Source of the DNA: Streptomyces graminilatus
GTDB lineage: Bacteria > Actinomycetota > Actinomycetes > Streptomycetales > Streptomycetaceae
Length of the DNA: 36,521 nt
NCBI RefSeq assembly: GCF_001418565.1
Contig: NZ_LIQQ01000212.1
Location: 1-36,521 of the forward strand
Reading direction: 5' to 3'
Each line of letters begins with the position of its first letter. Within the stretch, counting starts at the first letter, position 1. The notes under the pieces were generated by a model. It saw only the letters and a program-made list of their open reading frames with translations, was not told the DNA's origin and did no database searches. Made by a program: the position numbers and the translations under genes. Positions 1 to 11,007 of this stretch are shown in pieces.

Positions 1-105
1 GTTCCTCCGCCGGCCGGCGGACGGTGCCACCCGTACCACCCGGGACTGCCCATATGCTGACACCGAGCGGCGCCGCCACGGCTGCACTTCGTCGAGGAGG
101 TAACC

Positions 106-2280
106 ATGATCGCCCCTGACGGCGGGCCGGGACCGGGGCGGGCCGATGGGCACGGTCCGGGCGCTGCCGTCGAGAGCACGCTGCGGATCGCCGTACTCGG
201 CCGACTGGCCGCGACCAGCCAGGGACGTGATCTGAACCTCGGCGGGCCCCGGCAGCGGGCCGTGTTCGCTCGTCTGCTGGCCGCACGGGGAAATGTGGTC
301 ACCGGCGACCAACTGGCCGACTCACTGTGGGGCGACGCGCCGCCACCGGGCGCGACCCGCACACTGCGCGTGTATGTGTCCCGTCTGCGGCGGGAGTTCG
401 AATCCGACCGGGTCGCCAGGGACAGACGCGGTGTCATCGTGAGCGAGGGTTCCGGATACGCGGTCCGGATCTCCGAGACCGCGGTCGACGCCTGGCGGTT
501 CGAACAACTGCTGAACCACGCCGCGAAACTCACGGAATCCGCCGCCGCGGCAGCCGTCCTCTCCGGCGCGCTCGTCCTCTGGCACGGCCCGGCATTCGCC
601 GGGTTCGCGGACGAGCCGTGGGCACGGACGGAGGCCGACCGCCTCGGCGGACTGCGCGAGGTGGCCCGCGAACGGCTGCTGGCAGCGCGCCTGGAGTGCG
701 GTGACAGCGCGGCTGTCGTTCCCGAGGCCGAAGCGCTCGTCGCCGAGGAGCCACTTCGCGAGGAGCGCTGGCGCCTGCTGGTTCTGTCCCTCTACCGCTC
801 GCACCGGCAGGCCGACGCCCTGGCGGCGCTGCGGCACGCCAGGCGCACGCTCGCCGATGAGCTGGGGATCGATCCCGGCCCGGCGCTGCGCCTCCTGGAA
901 TCCGAGGTGCTGGCGCAGTCACCCCGTCTCGATACGCCCACACCCGCGCCCCCGCACCCGCCCTCCGGCAATCTGGTCGACCGCGACCGTGAGGTCACCG
1001 TGCTGCGCGGTTGTCTTGCCGATGTCCTCGCGGGACGTGCCGGGATCGTGTGCCTGGAAGGTCCGGCGGGAATCGGCAGGAGCCGCCTGCTCGCCGAGAC
1101 GCGCCGGCTGGCCGCCGGACAGGGAATCCTGACGCTGGCCGCACACGGCAGCAGGCTGGAGAAGGACTACGGCTTCGGTGTCGTCCGCCAGCTCCTCGAT
1201 CCGGTGGTCGCCGGGCACGACAGCGAACTGCCGGCCGGAACGGTGGCCGCGGCAGCCACGGTCTTAGACGGCCAGGAGGCCCCGGGAGCCTCGCGCCCGG
1301 AGAACTTCGCCGTCCTGCATAGCCTGTACCTGCTCATCGTGCGTCTGACCGAGGACCAGCCACTCGTCATCGCCGTGGACGACCTCCAGTGGTGCGACAC
1401 CGGATCACTCCGTTTCCTCGCCTACCTCGCGCCCCGCGTCAAAGGACTGCCGGTCCTCATCGCCACCACCCTGCGCACGGGCGAGCCGCACGACGACCAG
1501 CAGCTTCTGGCCGACCTCGCCGGTGACCCGCTGACAACGCACATACGCCCGAGACCGCTGAGCCCCGAGGGGGTCGCCGCTCTGGTGCGCCACCGGCTGG
1601 GCGAGCCGGCGGACGACCTGTTCGTCGCCGCGTGCCACCGGACGACGGCGGGCAACCCGCTGCTGCTGCGACAGTTGCTCGGTGCACTGGCGAGCGCGGG
1701 CGTCCGGCCGGACGCCGCTGCCGCCGACACCGTCGCCTCGGTGGGTTCGCGTGCCGTTTCCAGCATGGTGCTGGTGCGGCTGGCACAACTGCCGGACGCG
1801 GCCACGGCGGTGGCCCAGGCGGTCGCCGTCCTCGGCGACGGCGCCTCCCTGCCGGTGGTCGCGGCCTGCACAGAGCTGTCGGAGCAGGCAGTTGCCGCCG
1901 CGACCGCACTCCTCGTACGGGTGGAGGTGCTGCGTGACGAGTACCCGCTGGGCTTCGTGCACCCCCTGGTCGCCGACGCGGTCCACCGGAACGTACAGGC
2001 GGGCGAACTGCAGCTGCGGCACGAGCGGGCCGCCCGGGTTCTGCACGCCGCCGGTGCGGTCCCGGAGCGGATCGCCGCTCATCTGCTGCTGGTCCCGCAC
2101 CGCGGGGAGCCCTGGGCGGTCGAGGTCCTGCGTGCGGCCGCGGCCGGGGCGGCGGCCAGGGGGGCGGCTGACGTGGCCACGACCTATCTCACCCGCGCGC
2201 TGCTCGAACCACCCGGCCCGGACGTGCGGCCCGAGGTGCTGCTGGAGCTGGGCCGCGCCGAGGCCGCGGCGCGGGCGTGA
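106..2280 (+). CDS. AfsR/SARP-family transcriptional regulator with AAA ATPase domain
   Basis: Likely pathway-specific or global activator, 724 aa. Residues about 25-115 form the OmpR-like winged-helix DNA-binding domain (the LGGPRQRAVFARLLA region and the YVSRLRREF recognition helix). Residues about 120-270 form the bacterial transcriptional activation (BTAD) domain. From about 290 comes an ATPase module with Walker A GPAGIGRS (319-326) and Walker B VIAVDDLQW (421-429). The ATG is preceded by an ideal GAGGAGGT ribosome site. Codon 387 (1264-1266) is TTA, the rare leucine codon read by bldA tRNA in Streptomyces, so translation is probably tied to development. The protein stops at GRAEAAARA, just where SARP-LAL relatives usually continue into tetratricopeptide repeats or a LuxR helix-turn-helix; this is a short natural form or a truncation. 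The target genes cannot be told from the sequence. Confidence 0.9.
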   Translation: MIAPDGGPGPGRADGHGPGAAVESTLRIAVLGRLAATSQGRDLNLGGPRQRAVFARLLAARGNVVTGDQLADSLWGDAPPPGATRTLRVYVSRLRREFESDRVARDRRGVIVSEGSGYAVRISETAVDAWRFEQLLNHAAKLTESAAAAAVLSGALVLWHGPAFAGFADEPWARTEADRLGGLREVARERLLAARLECGDSAAVVPEAEALVAEEPLREERWRLLVLSLYRSHRQADALAALRHARRTLADELGIDPGPALRLLESEVLAQSPRLDTPTPAPPHPPSGNLVDRDREVTVLRGCLADVLAGRAGIVCLEGPAGIGRSRLLAETRRLAAGQGILTLAAHGSRLEKDYGFGVVRQLLDPVVAGHDSELPAGTVAAAATVLDGQEAPGASRPENFAVLHSLYLLIVRLTEDQPLVIAVDDLQWCDTGSLRFLAYLAPRVKGLPVLIATTLRTGEPHDDQQLLADLAGDPLTTHIRPRPLSPEGVAALVRHRLGEPADDLFVAACHRTTAGNPLLLRQLLGALASAGVRPDAAAADTVASVGSRAVSSMVLVRLAQLPDAATAVAQAVAVLGDGASLPVVAACTELSEQAVAAATALLVRVEVLRDEYPLGFVHPLVADAVHRNVQAGELQLRHERAARVLHAAGAVPERIAAHLLLVPHRGEPWAVEVLRAAAAGAAARGAADVATTYLTRALLEPPGPDVRPEVLLELGRAEAAARA

Positions 2281-2307
2281 ACCACCTCGGCACCGCCGCA
2301 CGCGGAG

Positions 2308-2361
2308 AGGCTCCGTCCCGTGTTCGCGGCGACGGAGCCTCCGCGGCCGTATCAAGGCCGC
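2308..2361. terminator. Double hairpin terminator between the SARP gene and the DUF5707 operon
   Basis: A perfect 10-bp inverted repeat AGGCTCCGTC / GACGGAGCCT (2308-2317 and 2331-2340) is followed by a second hairpin, GCGGCC / GGCCGC (2343-2348 and 2356-2361). They lie between the stop of the SARP gene on the plus strand and the stop of the small-peptide gene on the minus strand. They could therefore act as a bidirectional terminator for the convergent pair. Confidence 0.7.
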
Positions 2362-2375
2362 GTACGCGGTTCAGT

Positions 2376-2543
2376 TCATGACGCGACGTACGGATCGGGC
2401 GGTATGAGATCCGACGGCGGGTTGTGCTTCGCCGAGCTGACCGTGGTGCTGTCGTCGCTTCCGGACGTGTGCACCGCCGGGGCTCCCAGGACGGCAAGGG
2501 CCAGGACGCCCGACACGGCGGCGATGATCGCGCGTATGCGCAT
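2376..2543 (-). CDS. Small secreted peptide, 55 aa, function unknown
   Basis: The ATG at 2543 has a good ribosome site (GGGAGA) just upstream. The product starts with a clear Sec signal peptide (MRIRAIIAAVSGVLALAVLG, then APAVHT), leaving a mature peptide of only about 30 residues that is polar and rich in Ser, Asp and Pro. It lies 40 bp downstream of the DUF5707 gene on the same strand, so the two are probably cotranscribed. Its signal peptide closely resembles that of the DUF5707 protein, so it may be a degenerate partial copy of that gene that kept only the leader. I recognise no family. Either a genuine secreted peptide or a remnant is possible. Confidence 0.55.
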   Translation of the reverse strand: MRIRAIIAAVSGVLALAVLGAPAVHTSGSDDSTTVSSAKHNPPSDLIPPDPYVAS

Positions 2544-2583
2544 GATTCTCCCAAAGATGGTGCGGATGGTGTTACCGGTCCGG

Positions 2584-3363
2584 CTACTTGACGTCGACGA
2601 AGTCAGCCGCCGACGCGATCCCCGAGGTGCTGCTGTCGGCCGCGAACACAAACCTGTAGGAGCCGTCGACGGACGCCTTCACCGTGGTCTTGACGGTGCC
2701 GCTCGCGCCGCTCACCACCGTCTTGACGGTGGTGAAGGAGGAACTGCCCTTCTTCTCGAACTGCAGCGCCACGGACTGTGCGCCGTAGCCCCCGTACCCG
2801 GCCGTCGCCCAGTCGGCACGGCTGAGCTTGCCGGAGACGGTGATCGTCTTGCCCTTCTTCACCGGCTCGGGCGTCGCGTCGGCCGTGAGCTGCGACTGGC
2901 GCAGCACCTTGATCTTGGCGTAGTCGTACGCGAAGGCGGGCACGTGGTTGTTCCCGTACAGCACGGCACCGATGTGCCAGGTTCCGGCGAGTGAGTTCCT
3001 GTTCAGAGCCAGGTCGCCCCCCAGAGCGGGGATGACGGGGATCTTCGACGTGCAGGTACCCGTCGCGCTGGGGGAACTGCAGACGGACGCGGGGTCCGAG
3101 AGAACGGCGTCCCGGTGGTCGTAGTCGCTGCCACTGTGCCAGAGGAAGACGGACCCCCCTCCTCCGATCCCCGAGTCGTTCGTCCCGGTCACCGTGGCGG
3201 TGACGGTCGTCCCAGTGGTACCGACCACGATGGGCTTGCCACCGTTGACCACGACACTCGTGATCACTGTGGGACTGGTCGGGCTCGCCTGCGCCGCCGG
3301 GGCGGAGACGGCGGCGAGAGCGAGGCCGCCCGACAGAGCGGCGGTAAGAGCACGAGTGCGCAT
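2584..3363 (-). CDS. DUF5707-family secreted protein
   Basis: 259-aa predicted exported protein. The ATG at 3363 is chosen because a GGAGAG ribosome site precedes it and a typical Sec signal peptide follows (MRTRALTAALSGGLALAAV, cleavage after AQA). The mature part is all-beta in character. It has an N-terminal Ig-like segment (VVVNGGKPIVVG) and a middle region with a CX9C-like pair (VCSSPSATGTC). The C-terminal half has the TPEPVKKGKTITVSGKL and YRFVFAAD motifs that I associate with DUF5707, a Streptomyces family of unknown function, probably surface or extracellular. It is the first gene of a two-gene minus-strand unit with the small peptide. The 317-bp gap on its 5' side is shared with the divergent gnd gene. 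Confidence 0.85.
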   Translation of the reverse strand: MRTRALTAALSGGLALAAVSAPAAQASPTSPTVITSVVVNGGKPIVVGTTGTTVTATVTGTNDSGIGGGGSVFLWHSGSDYDHRDAVLSDPASVCSSPSATGTCTSKIPVIPALGGDLALNRNSLAGTWHIGAVLYGNNHVPAFAYDYAKIKVLRQSQLTADATPEPVKKGKTITVSGKLSRADWATAGYGGYGAQSVALQFEKKGSSSFTTVKTVVSGASGTVKTTVKASVDGSYRFVFAADSSTSGIASAADFVDVK

Positions 3364-3680
3364 GACTCTCCAGAAGTGATCGGCCTGCCCACATGCCTCG
3401 AGCAGGGCCTGACGGTTCCGTTTACGGATGCGGTGATGGACGCCGAGGGACACAGTCCTTCGGCCCGCGTGAACAAGATCCGCCTGAGGTCTTGCCGAGG
3501 GATTGCAGCGGACTTGCAGCGACCCGCACCCGGCCTGCGACGGCCTTGCCGGGAAAGCTCTCTCACCCCTGGCGGGCCCCGCTCCCGGCGCCACCCGGTA
3601 TCCGGATGAACAACTTGGGCCCCACCAGCCGTAACTGAACTGTGTGGCGGCCCGGACCGCCCCGAGCGAAGGAGCACACC
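3364..3680. promoter_or_regulatory. Divergent intergenic region between the DUF5707 gene and gnd
   Basis: This 317-bp gap holds the ribosome sites of both flanking genes (GGAGAG for the minus-strand gene; GAAGGAG at about 3667-3673 for gnd), and so must carry both promoters. The longer reading frames crossing it have poor codon statistics. I see no convincing hairpin or operator. Confidence 0.4.
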
Positions 3681-5123
3681 ATGAAGGCGACCGCGCAGAT
3701 TGGCGTCACCGGCCTGGCCGTGATGGGCCGCAACCTGGCCCGGAACTTCGCCCGGAACGGCTACACCGTGGCTCTCCACAACCGGACCCCCGCCAGGATC
3801 AAGGCGCTGGTCGAGGATTTCGGGCACGAGGGCGCCTTCGTGGCGGCCGAGACCGCCGAGCAGTTCGTGGCGGCCCTGGAGCGCCCCCGGCGGGTCATGA
3901 TCATGGTGCAGGCCGGTGCGGCCACCGATGCGGTGATCGACGAGTTCGCCTCGCTCCTGGAACCCGGCGACATGATCATCGACGGCGGCAACGCCCACTT
4001 CGCCGACACCCGGCGCCGGGAACAGGCGCTGCGCGGGCTCGGCGTCCACTTCGTCGGCATGGGTGTGTCGGGCGGCGAGGAGGGCGCGCTGCACGGGCCG
4101 AGCATCATGCCCGGCGGCTCGGCGGCGTCGTACCAGGCGCTCGGGCCGATGTTCGAGACGATCAGTGCCAAGGTGGACGGCGAGCCCTGTGTCACCCATG
4201 TCGGCACGGACGGCGCCGGGCACTTCGTGAAGATGGTGCACAACGGCATCGAGTACGCCGACATGCAGTTGATCGGCGAGGCCTACCATCTGCTGCGCCA
4301 GGTGGGCGGCTATGAACCGGCGCGGATCGCCGAGGTCTTCCGCCGGTGGAACAAGGGCCGCCTCGACTCGTATCTGATGGAGATCAGCGCCGAGGTGCTC
4401 GCCCACACCGACGCCCGTACCGGCCGGCCCTTCGTGGACGTGGTGGCCGACGCCGCCGGGCAGAAGGGCACCGGCCAGTGGACCGTACGCTCGGCCCTGG
4501 AGCTCGGTTCCCCGGTCACCGCCATCGCCCAGGCCACCTTCGCCCGTGCCGCCTCGGGCCAGCGGGCCCTGCGCGCCGCCTATCGCGAGCTGCCCGGGGG
4601 CACGAGCTGGGAGCTGACGGCGTACGAGGCGGAGCGGTTCGCCTGTCAGGTCGAGCACGCCCTGTACGCGTCGAAGCTCATCGCCTACGACCAGGGCTGG
4701 AAAATGATCCTGGACGCGTCGGCGGAGTACGGCTGGGACATCGACCTCGGCGCGATAGCGAAGATCTGGCGCGGCGGCTGCATCGTGAGAGCCGCGTTCC
4801 TCGACCGGGTCCGCGCCGCCTACGCCACCGATCCCTGCCGGGTCACCCTGCTCACCGAGGAGGGGTTCGCGGGCGAGATCGCCGCCGCCCAGGTCCCCTG
4901 GCGCGAGGTCGTCGCCACGGCCGCCCGGCACGGTGTGCCGGTCCCCGCCTTCTCCGCCGCGCTGTCGTACTACGACACCCTGCGCGCCGAGCGGCTGCCC
5001 GCCGCCCTCACCCAGGGCCAGCGCGACTACTTCGGCGCCCACACCTACCGGCGCACCGACCGCGAAGGCCGTTTCCACACCCTCTGGGAGCGCGCCGACC
5101 GGAGCGAGACCGAGGTGATCTGA
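3681..5123 (+). CDS. gnd: 6-phosphogluconate dehydrogenase, NADP-dependent, decarboxylating
   Basis: Oxidises and decarboxylates 6-phosphogluconate to ribulose 5-phosphate with formation of NADPH in the cytoplasmic pentose phosphate pathway. The 480-aa product is the usual length of the long, dimeric form. It has the N-terminal Rossmann motif GLAVMGRNLARNFARNG, the substrate-binding GMGVSGGEEGALHGPSIMPGG and the catalytic HFVKMVHNGIEYADMQ signature, where Lys and Asn act on the substrate. The all-helical C-terminal domain ends in the DYFGAHTYRR tail that reaches into the partner subunit. The ATG follows GAAGGAG with correct spacing. It appears to be monocistronic. Many Streptomyces carry two 6PGDH genes, and this window cannot show whether this is the main or an accessory copy. 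Confidence 0.95.
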   Translation: MKATAQIGVTGLAVMGRNLARNFARNGYTVALHNRTPARIKALVEDFGHEGAFVAAETAEQFVAALERPRRVMIMVQAGAATDAVIDEFASLLEPGDMIIDGGNAHFADTRRREQALRGLGVHFVGMGVSGGEEGALHGPSIMPGGSAASYQALGPMFETISAKVDGEPCVTHVGTDGAGHFVKMVHNGIEYADMQLIGEAYHLLRQVGGYEPARIAEVFRRWNKGRLDSYLMEISAEVLAHTDARTGRPFVDVVADAAGQKGTGQWTVRSALELGSPVTAIAQATFARAASGQRALRAAYRELPGGTSWELTAYEAERFACQVEHALYASKLIAYDQGWKMILDASAEYGWDIDLGAIAKIWRGGCIVRAAFLDRVRAAYATDPCRVTLLTEEGFAGEIAAAQVPWREVVATAARHGVPVPAFSAALSYYDTLRAERLPAALTQGQRDYFGAHTYRRTDREGRFHTLWERADRSETEVI

Positions 5124-5166
5124 CCTCGCATCCGCGTTGCGCGAAGCCGTCCCCGCCGAGTTCTTG

Positions 5167-5230
5167 CTTCGTGCAGGGGCCCACGGTCTTCGTCCAGGGG
5201 TCCACGGTCTTCGTCCAGGGGGCCCACGGT
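5167..5230. repeat. Three-copy 21-bp tandem repeat downstream of gnd
   Basis: Three consecutive units of the form CTTCGTSCAGGGGYCCACGGT lie at 5167-5187, 5188-5208 and 5209-5230. They differ at one or two positions, and the last carries one extra G. They lie in the 279-bp gap between gnd and the broken transporter gene. No hairpin or open gene explains them; a minisatellite made by slippage is the simplest reading. Confidence 0.8.
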
Positions 5231-5402
5231 CCGGCGCTTGGATCGCGGCGGAGGGTGACCTGCCGGTGGGTCTCTCTTTGTTTTATCGGGAAATCGGCGG
5301 CAGGGTGCGGTCCTCCAGCAGGCGCCGCAAGGAAGGTGACCGGAAATCACTGAGAGCAGGTCGTCCTGGAAGAAGAGCAGGAGCGAATCAGAATCGGAGG
5401 CC

Positions 5403-6023
5403 TTGCGGGCACGTATCGCCATTTGCCTGCTCTTCGCGGCTCTGGGGCTGACCAATGCCGCATGGTCGTCCCGAACGGTCGGCCAGTGGTCCGCCGTCTA
5501 CGCCACCGACAGTGCGGGCGCGAACGCCGCCCTGGCTGCCGGAATCTACACCGCCTTCACCGTGGCCATCCTGGCCGTCAGGCTGGTCGGCGACCTCATC
5601 ATGCGGCGCGTCGCCGTCCGGACGTTCCTGCAGTGGTCGCTCCTCATCGCCGCGCTGGGGATCGCGACGGTGATCCTCTGACCCTCCACGGCAACGGTCG
5701 TCGCCGGGTTCGTCCTCGCGGGCATCGGCATCGGTTGCGTCATGCCGGCGGTGATCCGCCTGGCCGGCAGACAGCCGGACGTCAGCGCCGGCGAGGGGGT
5801 CTCCACGGTGACCCTCGGACAGTGGCCCGGCTTCCTCCTGGCGTCACCGGTCATCGGCGTCGTCGCGGGCGCCACAGATCTCCGTACAGCGCTCACGCTA
5901 CTGATCGTCTGCGGCATCGGCGGCGCGCTGATGGCCAGGAAGGTGCGGCAGGTCGAACCCCATCAGGAACCCATGCCACTTGAACGCCGGACAGGTCGCC
6001 AGAATCAGCCGGAAAGCGAGTGA
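5403..6023 (+). pseudogene. MFS transporter remnant (C-terminal half, interrupted by an in-frame TGA)
   Basis: One reading frame gives two membrane-protein pieces separated only by TGA at 5679-5681. The first (5403-5681) reads LFAALGLTNAAW and GQWSAVYATDSAGANAALAAG, like helices 7-9 of a sugar- or drug-type MFS carrier. After the stop the frame continues PSTATVVAGFVLAGIGIG, then VMPAVIRLAGRQP and two more helices. That is the second half of an MFS protein resembling the YbjJ group. There is no room upstream for helices 1-6, and the apparent start is a TTG preceded by a chance GGAGG. The gene has therefore lost its 5' half and acquired a nonsense mutation (from TGG or CGA). Readthrough is possible but unlikely. 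Confidence 0.75.
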
Positions 6024-6050
6024 CACCGTGCGCACACCGAACTCGTGCCA

Positions 6051-6093
6051 GGGCCTGCCGTGAATCCAGTGCCGCCGGGCTCGCGGCAGGCCC
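6051..6093. terminator. Hairpin between the MFS remnant and the CBM2 fusion gene
   Basis: A perfect 10-bp inverted repeat GGGCCTGCCG (6051-6060) / CGGCAGGCCC (6084-6093) lies between the converging MFS remnant and the minus-strand CBM2 gene. The 23-nt loop is long, so strength is uncertain, but position and symmetry fit a bidirectional terminator. Confidence 0.5.
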
Positions 6094-6113
6094 GTATCCC
6101 GCGCCCGTGTGTG

Positions 6114-7796
6114 TCAGGTGCAGCTGTTGCCGTTCACTGTGAAGCCGTACGGGTCCCCGTTCTTCCCGTGCCAGTTGCCCAGGAAGCCGAAGGAGACCGT
6201 GCGGCCGGGCGCGACGGACCTGTTGTAGTCGGCTGCCGTGGCGGTGACACGGGAGCCGGACTGGGAGACGCTCGCATCCCACATCTGGGTGACCTGCTGG
6301 CCGTTGGGGAAGCTGAAGGAGACGCGCCAGCCGTCGAGGGCCTGCGCGGAGGTGAACCTGACCGTGGCCTGGAAGCCGTCGGGCCACTCGTTGACGAGTT
6401 CGTACTCGACATGGCAGTAGACCGGGTCTTCGCTCTTGGTGGGCTCCGGGACCGGACCGGGACCAGGAATGGGACCAGGGCCGGGACCGGGTCCGGGGCC
6501 AGGTCCGGGGCCAGGTCCGGGGCCAGGCCCAGGGTCTGTGCCGGGGTCCGTGGCCGGGTCCGAGCTCGGGTTCGGCCCCGGGTGGGAGCCCGGGTCGGTG
6601 CCCGGGCCCGAGGGTGAGCCGGGCCCCGGCGTCTCGCCGTTCGCGGCCGGGGTGGAGGTGCCCAGGGGCTCCGGGTCGGTCCGGCCGTCGGGGCTCCCGT
6701 GCGCGCCCGGGAGCCCGTCCGGGCCCGGCTGGCCGGGAGTCGCGGACCTGGTGGCGCCCGCGATGACGGTCACGCCGGCCGGCAGGCCGGACGACGGGTC
6801 GAGCACGGTGTTCGCGTCGATCGCGCCCCCCTTCGCCGAGCCGTCGCCGGAGCCGCCGAAGGGCATCATCGAGATCGTCAGCCCCAGCGCGGAGACGACG
6901 ACGGCGGCGACCAGGACCTTCTTGCGGCGGACGCGCAGGCGGGTTCCCCATTTGAGGAGATTGCGGCGACCGGCGTCGGCGCCCGCCTCGGGGCGCCCGC
7001 CGAGCAGACCTGCCTCGGCCGCGCGGCGGCGCCGTTCCAGGTAGGCGAGCCCGCCCCAGCCGATGACACCGCCGGCAAGCGCGACGGGCAGCCCGCCGGT
7101 CCCGCCGTGCAGCCGCAGACAGGAGGCGGCCTCGGCGCACTCCACGCAGGTGGCGAGGTGCCAGGAGAGGTCGTCGGGTATCTCGGCGCCCTGTGAGCGG
7201 GTGACCGCGTCGAGCAGCCGGGCGTAGCTGCGGCAGTCGGGGCTCAGCGGGGTGTCCAGCAGGTTGCGCTGGCAGCGGTCCCTGAACAGGACGCGCACCT
7301 GGGCGAGTTCGTCCGCGACGGTCGAAGGGTCGAGGCCGAGCCGGCGGGCCACCTGGGACAGCGGCAGCGCCTCCACCTCGGCCAGCCAGAGCAGGGCGGC
7401 GTCCGGTTCCTGCATGTCGCGCAGGGCGCGCAGGGCGAGCGGGCGGCGCAGCGGCGGCCCCGAATAGCGGGCGGCGTTGTCGGAGTTGAGCCACAGCCGC
7501 AGGTCGGGGTCGAGGTGGTTGCCGTGCCCGGTCTCCTCCCAGGCGGCGGCGCTGCTGCGAACGGCCGCCAGCAGCAGGGGTATCCAGGGCAGGCGGGGTA
7601 TCCGGCGTCCGGTGCTGCGGGCCCCGGCGTCAGCGGCCCGGGCCGCGTGGATACCGTGCGTGAAGGCCTCGGTGGCCAGGTCGGTGCCGGCGGGCGAGCC
7701 GGACGTGCACAGGTCGGCGTACGAGAGGACCGCGTCCCAGCACTCGGAGAACAGCGCTGTCTCGGCGGCGTCCTGAGGGGTCGGCAGATCTGGCAT
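6114..7796 (-). CDS. Sigma-like / zinc-finger / membrane-anchored CBM2 fusion protein
   Basis: 560 aa from the preferred ATG at 7796 (alternatives 15-21 codons upstream; the only ribosome-site candidate, GGAG, is about 10 nt upstream). Residues about 1-180 are helical and resemble an ECF-sigma domain pair, ending in a region-4-like segment (LPLSQVARRLGLDPSTVADEL). Next comes HLATCVECAEA, an HX3CX2C motif typical of zinc-binding anti-sigma domains. A strongly hydrophobic helix follows basic residues (RVRRKKVLVAAVVVSALGL). A Ser/Pro/Gly-rich linker with a long Gly-Pro tract leads to a C-terminal family-2 carbohydrate-binding module with its two terminal cysteines and conserved Trp residues. The layout predicts an internal regulatory head and an external cellulose- or chitin-binding tail. 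A weaker hydrophobic stretch (LPVALAGGVIGWGGLAYLE) makes the topology uncertain. I cannot say whether the sigma-like part still binds promoters. Confidence 0.75.
   Translation of the reverse strand: MPDLPTPQDAAETALFSECWDAVLSYADLCTSGSPAGTDLATEAFTHGIHAARAADAGARSTGRRIPRLPWIPLLLAAVRSSAAAWEETGHGNHLDPDLRLWLNSDNAARYSGPPLRRPLALRALRDMQEPDAALLWLAEVEALPLSQVARRLGLDPSTVADELAQVRVLFRDRCQRNLLDTPLSPDCRSYARLLDAVTRSQGAEIPDDLSWHLATCVECAEAASCLRLHGGTGGLPVALAGGVIGWGGLAYLERRRRAAEAGLLGGRPEAGADAGRRNLLKWGTRLRVRRKKVLVAAVVVSALGLTISMMPFGGSGDGSAKGGAIDANTVLDPSSGLPAGVTVIAGATRSATPGQPGPDGLPGAHGSPDGRTDPEPLGTSTPAANGETPGPGSPSGPGTDPGSHPGPNPSSDPATDPGTDPGPGPGPGPGPGPGPGPGPGPIPGPGPVPEPTKSEDPVYCHVEYELVNEWPDGFQATVRFTSAQALDGWRVSFSFPNGQQVTQMWDASVSQSGSRVTATAADYNRSVAPGRTVSFGFLGNWHGKNGDPYGFTVNGNSCT
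6452..6537. repeat. Gly-Pro coding microsatellite inside the CBM2 fusion gene
   Basis: Perfect 12-bp units GGTCCGGGGCCA at 6490-6501, 6502-6513 and 6514-6525 are flanked by degenerate 6-bp units. Together they encode an uninterrupted Gly-Pro run in the extracellular linker. The tract is expected to change in length by slippage in steps that preserve the frame. Confidence 0.85.
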
Positions 7797-7863
7797 TTGG
7801 GGGGACTCCAGCATCAACGGCTTGCACGCGCCAACGTCAAGGTCAAGGTCGAACGTCAACTGA

Positions 7864-10797
<2,934 letters not shown>

Positions 10798-10827
10798 CCC
10801 GGGGGCCGGATGCCGTACCACGTGCGG

Positions 10828-10849
10828 AGGGGCTTTCTTCAGCCCCTTT
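10828..10849 (+). terminator. Terminator after the alditol oxidase gene
   Basis: Inverted repeat AGGGGCT (10828-10834) / AGCCCCT (10841-10847) with a 6-nt loop followed by T residues, 30 bp after the alditol oxidase stop codon. This looks like a rho-independent terminator that separates that gene from the ROK regulator. Confidence 0.7.
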
Positions 10850-10852
10850 CCT

Positions 10853-10888
10853 AACCCCTTGTCGAACCTCCCCCGCTGCCCATAGCCT
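10853..10888 (+). promoter_or_regulatory. Predicted promoter of the ROK regulator gene
   Basis: AACCCCTTGTCGAA (10853-10866) contains a -35-like TTGTCG (10859-10864). An 18-bp spacer then leads to TAGCCT (10883-10888), which fits the Streptomyces vegetative -10 pattern TAnnnT. The 14-mer recurs with one change upstream of the solute-binding-protein gene, so the two promoters may share an operator. Confidence 0.45.
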
Positions 10889-11007
10889 TGCGCCGCGCCA
10901 GTGCCGTCCTGATCCGGTCTGTCCGCATTCAGGTCCGCACCGGGATCCTGTTCCGGGATCCGCACTGAGGTCTGTACCGAGGTCCGTACGGCGAGGGGAC
11001 ATGCCCG

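Noticed and set aside
3264..5078. Long minus-strand frame opposite gnd
   Set aside because: Shadow of a GC-rich gene; no family motifs, and the plus-strand 6PGDH signatures are complete.
6452..6537. Repeat array resembling a CRISPR or VNTR
   Set aside because: The 12-bp units have no spacers and are in frame inside a Gly-Pro linker; they are coding repeats.
11001..11003. ATG near the ROK start
   Set aside because: It is in a different frame from the ROK protein; the GTG codons at 11008 and 11011 fit the helix-turn-helix start.
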